A stretch of 64,000 bases of DNA from PNNG01 sp046291695 (GTDB lineage: Bacteria > Bacteroidota > Bacteroidia > UBA7662). Shown here one piece after another: positions 44,322 to 51,621 of the stretch; position 1 is the stretch's first letter; every line of letters begins with the position of its first letter. The stretch covers positions 1 through 64,000 of the forward strand of contig JBKBSO010000007.1 in assembly GCA_046291695.1 (NCBI GenBank). Reading direction: 5' to 3'. The translations under genes and the position numbers were made by a program. The notes beneath the pieces were generated by a model. It did no database searches. It had not been told where the DNA came from and saw nothing but the letters and a program-made list of their open reading frames with translations.

Positions 44322-44351
44322 TCGGTCTTAAAATTTGTGCAAAAGACCGAA
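44321..44351 (-). promoter_or_regulatory. Hairpin overlapping the TonB receptor start codon
   Basis: TTCGGTCTT and AAGACCGAA (44321-44329 and 44343-44351) form a perfect 9-bp inverted repeat with a 13-nt loop. In the mRNA the 3' arm includes the first base of the AUG. It could fold to limit ribosome access, or act as a DNA operator. GGTC/GACC recurs at 44409-44421. Confidence 0.5.
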
Positions 44352-44821
44352 AACAATATTAACAGAATGTTACCTTCTCAAGGTCATTGCTGTTATGCCT
44401 ACTTATTGGACCATTTCGGTCAAATAAAGTTCGTCTTCAGCTTTACATTTACAACTCGTTAAAATTTGTTCTGCCTAGGGGCATAACGGCAACTAAAAAC
44501 AGGGGTATTCTTTCTTCACCCGGATGGCCGGGGTTTTCAACGCAGCGGTGTGCAGGGGGTTTTATAGCGGTTGAATGACTACCATACGTGACTTTCAACG
44601 GGATGCCCTTGTGCCGGCTTTTCATATCAGTGCCATGAATGGTTGCTTACATGGCCGAGGCAGCAGAGCCTTTTGCTGGGGCGTGATGCGCACGCCAAGC
44701 CGAGCCCGCAGCGCGATAGCTTTCGGCTTTGCTTACCAAGATGTAGATGAATAGAAAATTTTTTGTACAAAGATGTAAACACAATGAATTACACTATCTT
44801 CGATTATTCAAAATATCTCCT
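44322..44821. other. 500-bp intergenic region with repeat copy B
   Basis: It lies between the divergent TonB receptor and lipoprotein genes. From left to right it holds the receptor leader hairpin, the receptor promoter region, repeat copy B (44502-44755), and the promoter of the lipoprotein gene, with TATCTTCG at about 44793 as a near-match -7 box. No RNA gene is seen. Confidence 0.5.
44502..44755 (+). repeat. Dispersed intergenic repeat, copy B
   Basis: About 254 bp. Its right end (44732-44755: CTTACCAAGATG, then TAGATGAATAGA) matches copy A at 21 of 24 bases; its left end shares GATGGCCGGG (44523-44532) and the preceding T-rich, ACCC-ending stretch. CGATAGC occurs at 44714-44720. It is about 80 bp longer than copy A; the additional part includes hairpins such as GCGTG/CACGC (44681-44695) and CAGCA/TGCTG. 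Confidence 0.65.
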
Positions 44822-45316
44822 ATGAAGAAAGTATTACTTCTCAGTTGTTTAAGTCTGATGGTTTTTGCCAGCTGCAAGAAAAAAGACAACAAAACTCCCG
44901 AGGAAATTTATGCAGAACGAATCAATGGCGATTGGAATGTTTCGCGCCTCGATTATACTGCTGTTGTCAACGTCCCTATCCTCGGACCGTTCCCCATAAA
45001 TGGAACCGCCAATGAAGCGGGTACAGTAAGTTTCAACACGCCGGCGGGTACTGCCTTGTACGACATTCGCTTTCTGCCAACCCTCGGCAATTTGCCCGGA
45101 GCTCCCGCAGTAGATACGATCCGTTTGAACGGCAGCGGCACCTTTACCAATACCACCAGCAGCATAACGCTCACCGAATCGGGTGGCGACGTGATTGTAT
45201 TTACCGTTGAAGTAAACGATGAAAACCTCCAGATTCTGAAAACCAATTTGAATTACCAACTCGACAGTGTTACTACAGTTCCGGTGGGTCTCGAATTGCG
45301 TATGAACAGGAAATAA
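44822..45316 (+). CDS. Lipocalin-like lipoprotein
   Basis: A 164-residue lipoprotein. MKKVLLLSCLSLMVFASC places the lipid at residue 18, so the ATG at 44822 is chosen over an in-frame ATG upstream. The mature part begins with the Bacteroidota lipocalin-like pattern (K-x-N-G-D-W, here RINGDWNVSRLDY) and continues as beta strands (FTVEVNDENLQIL), ending LELRMNRK. A single small barrel at the outer membrane or periplasm is likely; no ligand is known. A very strong terminator follows after 16 bp. Confidence 0.7.
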   Translation: MKKVLLLSCLSLMVFASCKKKDNKTPEEIYAERINGDWNVSRLDYTAVVNVPILGPFPINGTANEAGTVSFNTPAGTALYDIRFLPTLGNLPGAPAVDTIRLNGSGTFTNTTSSITLTESGGDVIVFTVEVNDENLQILKTNLNYQLDSVTTVPVGLELRMNRK

Positions 45317-45332
45317 TGACAACATAATTCCT

Positions 45333-45370
45333 AAAAAGGCCTGTGAATCCCACAGGCCTTTTTATTTTTG
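45333..45370 (+). terminator. Strong rho-independent terminator, overlapping next promoter
   Basis: Thirteen bases (45333-45345, AAAAAGGCCTGTG) pair perfectly with 45351-45363 around a 5-nt loop, followed by a T-rich tract. The end of this tract is itself TATTTTTG (45363-45370), the -7 box of the next gene. Confidence 0.9.
45363..45370 (+). promoter_or_regulatory. -7 box of the arginase-fold gene
   Basis: TATTTTTG is an exact TAnnTTTG match and lies 14 nt before the ATG at 45385. It shares bases with the T-tract of the preceding terminator. Confidence 0.5.
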
Positions 45371-45384
45371 AACAAAATTGACGC

Positions 45385-46560
45385 ATGCTCGACGCCTTCC
45401 TAAAACCCCTTGATGCCTCCCTGTTCGGTGATGCTGATCGCTATGCAGAAAACAGCTTAGGTCAATACATTCAAAAGCACATCGAAAGTCTTCCCGCTAT
45501 TGAAGGCAAGCAATTGGCCATCATTGGCATCCAGGAATCGCGGCAACAAGCCTTAAACCCGGCTTGTGCCCATGCTGCCGACTATATTCGGCAAGAGCTC
45601 TACCGGCTTTACACTCCCGATAGTTGTTGTGAAATTGTAGACCTCGGCAACATAGCGGCGGGTGAAACCGTGCACGACACCTACATTGCCATTCAGGAAG
45701 TATGTTGGGAACTCATCAAAAACCAATGCATCCCACTTTTACTCGGAGGTAGTCGCGACCTGGTTTATGGGCAATACCTGGCTTATGCCAATTACGATAA
45801 CACGATCGATATCGCCGCTGTCGACGCCCGTTTTCATCTCAAGGATTCCGGGGAAGCCGGCCCTGTGGCAGCCGACAACTTTTTGTTCAAAATCATTGCC
45901 CACCAGCCCAGTCACCTGTTCAATTATGTGAATTTAGGCTTCCAAACCTATCTCGTAAACCGCAATGAAGTGCGTTTACTAGAAAAGCTGTTCTTTGATG
46001 TGGTGCGCTTAGGCGAATTGCGCGCCAATATCGAAGAAGCCGAACCATACCTCCGTGCAGCCGACATGCTATACTTAGATGTAAGTGCTATACGCAAAGC
46101 CGATGCACCCGGTAATCCCGAAGGGTCGCCAAATGGCCTTTTTGCACATGAGCTTTGTCAGCTTACCCGCTATGCCGGACTAAGCGACAAGCTCAGCTCT
46201 ATAGGATTTTTTGAATATGACCCAAGCAGCGACCGGCAGTTACTTACCGCTGCAACCTTAGCTCAGGCTATTTGGTACTTTATCGACGGGCTAAACAACC
46301 GCATGAACGATTTGCCCAAGGTACGCAACCGCACCTTCATTAAATACACCACTACCCTCAAGGCGGGTAAACACGATTTGGTGTTTTACAAAAGCAAAAA
46401 ATCGGGGCGTTGGTGGATGGAAGTAGCTTTGCCGCCCATCAAAGGCAGCAAGAAAGAGCGTACCCATTTGGTACCTTGCTCATACAACGACTACCTTATG
46501 GCTGGGAAAGATGAACTCCCCGACAAATGGTGGAAATTCCATCAAAAGTATATGCTTTAA
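45385..46560 (+). CDS. Arginase-fold (formimidoylglutamase-like) protein without metal ligands
   Basis: A 391-residue protein with the ureohydrolase (arginase/HutG) fold: LLLGGSRDLVYGQYLAY, IDIAAVDARFH, and later MLYLDVSAIRKADAPG with SIGFFEYDP. In active enzymes these read GGDHS, DAHxD and SxDxDxxDP. Here residue 124 is Arg not His, 149 is Arg and 151 is His instead of His/Asp, and 234 is Ser instead of Asp; D147, D232 and D240 remain. A two-manganese centre is therefore unlikely. The C-terminal 100 residues (KSGRWWMEVALPPIKG) are an additional domain. Members of this group occur widely in Bacteroidota and are labelled formimidoylglutamase, but that activity is doubtful here. Confidence 0.8.
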   Translation: MLDAFLKPLDASLFGDADRYAENSLGQYIQKHIESLPAIEGKQLAIIGIQESRQQALNPACAHAADYIRQELYRLYTPDSCCEIVDLGNIAAGETVHDTYIAIQEVCWELIKNQCIPLLLGGSRDLVYGQYLAYANYDNTIDIAAVDARFHLKDSGEAGPVAADNFLFKIIAHQPSHLFNYVNLGFQTYLVNRNEVRLLEKLFFDVVRLGELRANIEEAEPYLRAADMLYLDVSAIRKADAPGNPEGSPNGLFAHELCQLTRYAGLSDKLSSIGFFEYDPSSDRQLLTAATLAQAIWYFIDGLNNRMNDLPKVRNRTFIKYTTTLKAGKHDLVFYKSKKSGRWWMEVALPPIKGSKKERTHLVPCSYNDYLMAGKDELPDKWWKFHQKYML

Positions 46561-46629
46561 ATTTAGTGTCGGATTAATAAAAGCGCTTCATCTGCAAGAA
46601 TGCAAGCAGCCACTCGCTGTGGCACCAAA

Positions 46630-47295
46630 TTACTGTTGATTGAGGTAGCCTAAGTATCCTTTTACAATCGCATATTGGGCAAAAATGTAGCTTGGCATCA
46701 CCAAAAACTGTTGGTGGGCGATATCGATTCTAAACCGGTGGATGGCCAGCACACTATCTGAAAACATAAAACTTATGGCACCTGCAATTACCCAAACGGC
46801 AGCTGTATTTTCCACGCGACCATAACGGTTAAAGGCCATAAGCACCATGACCACAATAGCTAGGGTATAAAAACCAACAGGTATAGCCATAACGCCCAAA
46901 CCGGGGAAGAGGAACGCATACAAAGCAGCGGCCAGCGCCAACCACAGCAGGGCCAACCAGGGCTTTTTTTGCAAGAGTCCGATACCCCCTCCCAAGCTAA
47001 AGGCTGCTGCATAACACAAATGCGCCGTAAAAAAGGCGGCCATGCCCAACATAAAATACAAGTTTTGGGCGCCCCAAATGAGAAAAATATCGCCCAGCCA
47101 CGATAAAATAAGCGCTACTAATATCCAATAAAATACCAGGCCATTCTTTTGGTTACTGCCCTGCCAATAATACAGTATTACCGTGGGCATAATCAAACTT
47201 TTGGTAATGCCCATGAGCAGTAAATCATCTTCACGCCGCAAAATCAAGTGCAGTAAAGCAACAAGTAAGAGTAGGTATTCAGGCCATTTTTTCAT
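46630..47295 (-). CDS. Lysoplasmalogenase (YhhN/TMEM86 family)
   Basis: A 221-residue membrane protein with about seven to eight hydrophobic segments. The family signatures are present: LILSWLGDIFLIWG (the acidic G-D-x-x-L pair in TM3), FFTAHLCYAAAF, and GAISFMFSDSVLAIHRF near the end. Family members cleave the vinyl-ether bond of lysoplasmalogens. It overlaps the hydroxylase gene by 17 bp, so the two are co-expressed, which supports a shared ether-lipid role. Confidence 0.88.
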   Translation of the reverse strand: MKKWPEYLLLLVALLHLILRREDDLLLMGITKSLIMPTVILYYWQGSNQKNGLVFYWILVALILSWLGDIFLIWGAQNLYFMLGMAAFFTAHLCYAAAFSLGGGIGLLQKKPWLALLWLALAAALYAFLFPGLGVMAIPVGFYTLAIVVMVLMAFNRYGRVENTAAVWVIAGAISFMFSDSVLAIHRFRIDIAHQQFLVMPSYIFAQYAIVKGYLGYLNQQ

Positions 47296-48496
47296 GGAAG
47301 GTGTTGTTTAGGCTTTTATCCAGCAATTTTAACCCAATTAAGCTAATGCTACAAGTGGCAAGAAGTAGCACTGTTGCTTTTCCGATGGTGATAATCAATA
47401 TCCCTGTCGTCAACAAAAGCCTTACCCTTTCGAGCTTGCGAGCCTGTTTATGATTTTCGAGGAGTAGGCCCAAGCTGGCAGAAGTTAAAAAGATGAGACC
47501 CGCAAAAACCCCTTTTTCCGTCCAGTTAAAAGCATTCAGGTTAAATAAAAAATAACTGGTACCCGCCAGCATGAAAAGGTAATGCAGCAGCACGTACACG
47601 TTCACAGGCAGGGGTACTTCGGTGTCAAACTTTTGATAATTTGGGGCGACGACTTCGGGTTTACGGTAACCGCCCATACTTTCGGGTAGCCAGCCTGGTT
47701 TTCCGAAGATGACGCGAAATTTATTTGCTAAGCCTTGTACGCGATTAACATCTTGCCATATCATACCGAGGTGTTGCACTTGGGCAAAAACCGGGTTCCA
47801 ACTATTCACCGGGCTGGTGATGCCATAATTGGGCGATTCTTCTTCAGCCTGAAAAGTCCCGAACATTTTATCCCAGATAATCAGCGATCCAGCATGGTTT
47901 TTATCGATGTATTTAGGATCTCGGCCATGATGAACCCGATGGTGCGAGGGAGTATTCAGCACATACTCGAGCCAGCCCATGCGGCCGATGAACTGCGTAT
48001 GTATCCAGAACTGATAGAGGGTATTGAATGCTGCCAACAACAAAAACCAATACGGATCAAAGCCGAGCAATGCTATGGGCAGGTAAATGAAGGACGTAAA
48101 AAACTTTTGAAACACCCCCTGACGCAACGCTACTGATAAATTATATTCCTCGCTTTGATGATGTACCACATGACCGGCCCAAAATAAATTTACTTCGTGG
48201 CTCCAGCGGTGAGCCCAATAGTAGGCAAAATCTACCATCAGGAACAATAGCACCAGCCAATACCAATCGGTAGGCACTGTAAACAGTCGAACATGTTCAT
48301 ACACCAGGTAGTAAAGGGTAACGGTAAATACCTTGGCGAATACCCCACTCACCTGTTCGGTAATACCACAACTGATATTGGTAAGTGCGTCATTAAAGCG
48401 ATAAACACCTTTTTTACGGACCCTATCGTAAAAAACTTCAAGGCCAATGAGTATGAAAAATATAGGTATCGAAAGTACAATGGGGTTCAACGGCAT
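47279..48496 (-). CDS. Fatty acid hydroxylase superfamily protein (AGMO-like)
   Basis: A 405-residue membrane di-iron oxygenase. The histidine boxes are clear: HRWSHEVNLFWAGHVVHHQSEEYN is split into HRWSH and HVVHH-type boxes (about residues 92-113), and HHRVHHGRDPKYIDKNHAG follows (about 187). About 130 C-terminal residues contain three to four additional membrane helices, an arrangement like human AGMO (TMEM195), which breaks down alkylglycerol ethers with tetrahydrobiopterin. Its partner gene (17-bp overlap) is a lysoplasmalogenase. It could also be a sterol-desaturase-type enzyme; the C-terminal helices favour AGMO. Confidence 0.82.
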   Translation of the reverse strand: MPLNPIVLSIPIFFILIGLEVFYDRVRKKGVYRFNDALTNISCGITEQVSGVFAKVFTVTLYYLVYEHVRLFTVPTDWYWLVLLFLMVDFAYYWAHRWSHEVNLFWAGHVVHHQSEEYNLSVALRQGVFQKFFTSFIYLPIALLGFDPYWFLLLAAFNTLYQFWIHTQFIGRMGWLEYVLNTPSHHRVHHGRDPKYIDKNHAGSLIIWDKMFGTFQAEEESPNYGITSPVNSWNPVFAQVQHLGMIWQDVNRVQGLANKFRVIFGKPGWLPESMGGYRKPEVVAPNYQKFDTEVPLPVNVYVLLHYLFMLAGTSYFLFNLNAFNWTEKGVFAGLIFLTSASLGLLLENHKQARKLERVRLLLTTGILIITIGKATVLLLATCSISLIGLKLLDKSLNNTFHEKMA

Positions 48497-48547
48497 ATAG
48501 TTTTGGTGATTAGATGGGCTAAACTTTCTCTTCCCATGCTTTTGTGC

Positions 48548-48555
48548 TAAATTTG
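48548..48555 (+). promoter_or_regulatory. -7 box of tatA-gatA
   Basis: TAAATTTG, an exact TAnnTTTG match, lies 21 nt before the tatA ATG at 48577 in the gap shared with the divergent hydroxylase gene. Confidence 0.55.
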
Positions 48556-48576
48556 CAGCTTAAATTTACAAATAGC

Positions 48577-48789
48577 ATGGCAAATCTCCTGCTTTTTCTT
48601 GGCAACATTGGTGGTCCGGAGTTAATCGTAATTCTTTTCATCATTGTGCTTATGTTTGGTGCCAAGCGTATTCCCGAACTAGCACGCGGCCTGGGCAAGG
48701 GTATCCGCGAGTTCAAAGATGCATCGGCCGGTATCCGTAAGGAAATCGAAGATGGCGCAAAACCCACCAGCGAAGACAAAAAAGACTAA
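48577..48789 (+). CDS. tatA: Sec-independent protein translocase TatA/TatE
   Basis: A 70-residue protein. The ATG at 48577 is chosen because it gives the TatA form: an N-terminal helix (LLLFLGNIGGPELIVILFI), the hinge GAKRIPELARGLGKGI, an amphipathic helix, and a charged tail ending DKKD. TatA multimers form the pore for folded twin-arginine proteins. Only one small gene is present; tatC and any tatB are elsewhere. It shares a promoter with gatA, 5 bp downstream. Confidence 0.93.
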   Translation: MANLLLFLGNIGGPELIVILFIIVLMFGAKRIPELARGLGKGIREFKDASAGIRKEIEDGAKPTSEDKKD

Positions 48790-48794
48790 TTGGT

Positions 48795-50207
48795 TTGAAG
48801 TCGTATACCCAATTAGCAGCTATTCAGGCCGACTTAGGTGCCGGAAAAATGAGTTGTGTAGACTTGGTACAAGCCTATCTCCAGCGCATCAAAGCCCGTC
48901 CCGAAATCAATGCCTTTCTTGAAGTTTTTGCCGAAGAAGCCTTGGCGAAGGCTGCTGCCACCGATGCGGACATTCAGCGAGGGCAGTGGCAACCGCTCAC
49001 CGGCTTGGTTTTGGGTATTAAAGACAATATCGCTTATAAGGGACATCGCTTCAGTGCATCTTCTAAGATACTGGAGGGATTCGAGTCTTTGTATTCGGCC
49101 ACCGTTACCGATCGGCTGGTAGCGGCTGGTGCCATTATCATCGGAAGGCTTAATTGCGATGAATTTGCCATGGGCTCTTCTAATGAGAATTCTGCTTTTG
49201 GCCCGGTACTTAATCCATTGAATACCGAATACGTTCCTGGGGGATCGTCGGGAGGATCGGCTGCAGCGGTTGCTGCGGGCTTTTGTCATGCGAGTCTGGG
49301 CACAGATACCGGTGGTTCAATCCGCCAACCAGCTGCATATTGTGGCCTGGTAGGTTTAAAGCCAACTTATGGTCGCGTTTCACGACATGGCATCATTGCT
49401 TTCGGATCATCTTTTGACCAGGTAGGGCCCTTTACCCATAGTGTAGAAGACGCCGCCCTGCTCACGCAAATCATGGCCGGTGCCGATGCATTTGATACCA
49501 CTTGCTCCACCAAGCCGGTACCTGACTACCTGCCATTGCAGAAAAACAAAACCTATCGTTTTGCTATACTCAAAGAGTTGATGAATGGCGAAGGCATAGA
49601 TGCGGAATTACATCAGGCCTTTTTGAACAAAATAGCATCATTGAAAGCATCAGGGCATGAAATCGTTGAAGTATCCTTCCCTTATTTGCCCTACACCATT
49701 CCAGCCTATTACATTTTGGCTACTGCCGAGGCCAGTTCTAACCTCTCGCGTTACAGCGGGGTGCATTATGGCTACCGTAGTTCAGCAGCTACCGATTTGG
49801 AAAGCACCTACAAACGCTCACGCACCGAAGGCTTTGGCCCCGAGGTAAAGCGGCGTATTATGATGGGTACCTTTGTGTTGAGTGAAGGTTATTACGATGC
49901 TTATTATGGTCGTGGCCAAAAAGTACGACGAATTTTGCGCGACAAAACGCTTGAAATCCTCAGCGATTGCGACGCCATCGTATTACCAACCACCACCTCC
50001 ACGGCATTTAAGTTTGGTGAAAAAAGCGATGATCCCATTCAAATGTATCTGGAAGACATATTTACTGTACTGGCAAATTTAACGGGAATGCCTGCCATTT
50101 CGGTTCCGTTTGCCACGCACAGCAATGGCTTACCCTTGGGCCTTCAGCTTATCGGTCGTCCGTTCGATGAAAAAAGGCTGTTTGACATGGCTAGCCTGAT
50201 GGGCTAG
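48795..50207 (+). CDS. gatA: Asp-tRNA(Asn)/Glu-tRNA(Gln) amidotransferase subunit A
   Basis: A 470-residue amidase of the GatCAB complex that turns Glu-tRNA(Gln) or Asp-tRNA(Asn) into the amide forms. The catalytic triad is K76 (GIKDNIA), S151 (GGSSGGS, cis-Ser) and S175 (TDTGGSIRQP), matching the S. aureus residues with a constant offset of three. The start codon is TTG at 48795, five bases after the tatA stop; the family start (xSYTQLxxIQ) supports it. The C-terminus (RPFDEKRLFDMASLMG) ends a few residues earlier than I would expect, just where a GC-rich intergenic segment begins. Confidence 0.95.
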   Translation: MKSYTQLAAIQADLGAGKMSCVDLVQAYLQRIKARPEINAFLEVFAEEALAKAAATDADIQRGQWQPLTGLVLGIKDNIAYKGHRFSASSKILEGFESLYSATVTDRLVAAGAIIIGRLNCDEFAMGSSNENSAFGPVLNPLNTEYVPGGSSGGSAAAVAAGFCHASLGTDTGGSIRQPAAYCGLVGLKPTYGRVSRHGIIAFGSSFDQVGPFTHSVEDAALLTQIMAGADAFDTTCSTKPVPDYLPLQKNKTYRFAILKELMNGEGIDAELHQAFLNKIASLKASGHEIVEVSFPYLPYTIPAYYILATAEASSNLSRYSGVHYGYRSSAATDLESTYKRSRTEGFGPEVKRRIMMGTFVLSEGYYDAYYGRGQKVRRILRDKTLEILSDCDAIVLPTTTSTAFKFGEKSDDPIQMYLEDIFTVLANLTGMPAISVPFATHSNGLPLGLQLIGRPFDEKRLFDMASLMG

Positions 50208-50428
50208 GGCTCTAAAACCACCGTATTTTCCTAGGCCTACCCTAGGCCCAGGCTCGGGGCAGTAGATGCAAGCCTGGTTGGGTGGGGATGGCTATGTAAG
50301 ATGGTACACCCCCAACTGCATCGGACATTCCTACACCCCCTTTCGCTTGCGCCCTAAGCCCGTTAGCGCTTGCCCGGAGGGCCAAGGTCGATTCGGGATA
50401 CTGGCTGTCTACAGCTCATTTTTTTTCT
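50208..50428. other. GC-rich non-coding segment with small repeats
   Basis: This 220-bp gap between gatA and the sugar dehydrogenase gene is unlike coding sequence. CCTAGGCC occurs twice close together (about 50230-50248). CCAGGCT/AGCCTGG (50248-50254, 50271-50277) forms a hairpin, and CGCTTGCGCCC and GCGCTTGCCC repeat at about 50347-50380. It has the look of the hairpin-rich repeats A-C, but I could not match its ends to theirs. Confidence 0.4.
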
Positions 50429-50436
50429 TAGCTTTG
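50429..50436 (+). promoter_or_regulatory. -7 box of the sugar dehydrogenase-ldcA operon
   Basis: TAGCTTTG, an exact TAnnTTTG match, ends only 3 nt before the ATG at 50440, pointing to a leaderless transcript. Confidence 0.5.
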
Positions 50437-50439
50437 GTT

Positions 50440-51621
50440 ATGCGAAAAAGCCTCTTGGCGGTGGTGCTGGTTTTGATAACTGCCGGGCATCACCTGCATG
50501 CTCAAATTACGCTCACACTTAAACAAATAGCCGAAGGTTTGGCGGCACCCGTGGTGCTTACCCATGCCGGTGATGGTAGCAACCGTTTATTTATTGCCGA
50601 ACAACATGGCACCATTCGCGTAATACGAGATGGCAAGCTCAAGCCCTATCCCTTTCTCGAAATCACCAGCAAACTCGCCAAAATAAGTCCGTATTACAGC
50701 GAAATGGGGCTTTTAGGATTGGCTTTTCATCCCAATTATCAGCAAAACGGCAAGTTTTACGTTCATTATTCGGCTCCTCGAGCCTTAAAAACCAGCGATC
50801 ATCGTTCGGTCATTGCCGAATATCAGGTGTCGGAATACGACCCCGATATGGCCGATTTTACTACGCAGCGTATTATCATGACCATCGACCAGCCAGCATC
50901 AAACCACAATGGAGGAAGTTTGGCCTTCGGGCCCGACGGCATGCTGTATATTGGATTAGGTGATGGTGGTGGTGCTGGCGATCGTTTTGGGCTGGCAGGC
51001 AATGGCCAAAACCTGCAAACTTTGCTGGGAAAAATACTTCGCATCGATGTTGATGCCGGTAGGCCTTACGGCATTCCGCCTGACAACCCTTTTGTTCGCA
51101 CAGCCGGTTTGCCTGAAATTTGGGCCTATGGATTGCGAAATCCGTGGAAAATTTCATTTGCCCCGGATGGGCGGCTATTTGCAGCTGATGTAGGTCAAAA
51201 CAAGTTCGAAGAAATCAACATCATTGAACGGGGGGGAAATTATGGCTGGCGGTTAATGGAAGGCCATCATTGTTACAATCCCGAAAAAAACTGCGAACAG
51301 GGCAAAGCATTGCTGCGACCTGTTTTTGCATACCCCCATACCAGTAGCCGGGTATGCGTGGTGGGCGGCTATATGTACCGCGGCGTGCTGATTCCAGCTT
51401 TGCGCAAACATTTTATTTTTGCCGACTGGAAGGGTGAGGTGATGGCCATAGAGCAACTAAACGGACAGTGGGTCGAAAAATCACTACGTTTTCGCAATGC
51501 TCAGGACCTCGGCTACATCAACGCCATGGGCGAAGACGAAGCCGGAAATTTATACTTGCTCACCCAAATGGAATTGGGGCCTAAAAACCGTACTGGTCGT
51601 ATTTATTTGATTGAAAGATGA
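50440..51621 (+). CDS. PQQ-dependent sugar dehydrogenase family protein
   Basis: A 393-residue secreted six-bladed propeller of the soluble glucose/sorbosone dehydrogenase (GSDH) family. The signal peptide ends at LHAQ (about 22). Conserved parts are GLLGLAFHPNY, the catalytic histidine in SNHNGGSLAFGPDGMLYIG, GNGQNLQTLLGKILRIDVD, and the PQQ-contacting arginine in WAYGLRNPWKISF. The ATG at 50440 gives the signal peptide and lies just after a -7 box; the open frame upstream is not coding. The physiological sugar or aldose is unknown. It overlaps ldcA by 4 bp. Confidence 0.88.
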   Translation: MRKSLLAVVLVLITAGHHLHAQITLTLKQIAEGLAAPVVLTHAGDGSNRLFIAEQHGTIRVIRDGKLKPYPFLEITSKLAKISPYYSEMGLLGLAFHPNYQQNGKFYVHYSAPRALKTSDHRSVIAEYQVSEYDPDMADFTTQRIIMTIDQPASNHNGGSLAFGPDGMLYIGLGDGGGAGDRFGLAGNGQNLQTLLGKILRIDVDAGRPYGIPPDNPFVRTAGLPEIWAYGLRNPWKISFAPDGRLFAADVGQNKFEEINIIERGGNYGWRLMEGHHCYNPEKNCEQGKALLRPVFAYPHTSSRVCVVGGYMYRGVLIPALRKHFIFADWKGEVMAIEQLNGQWVEKSLRFRNAQDLGYINAMGEDEAGNLYLLTQMELGPKNRTGRIYLIER

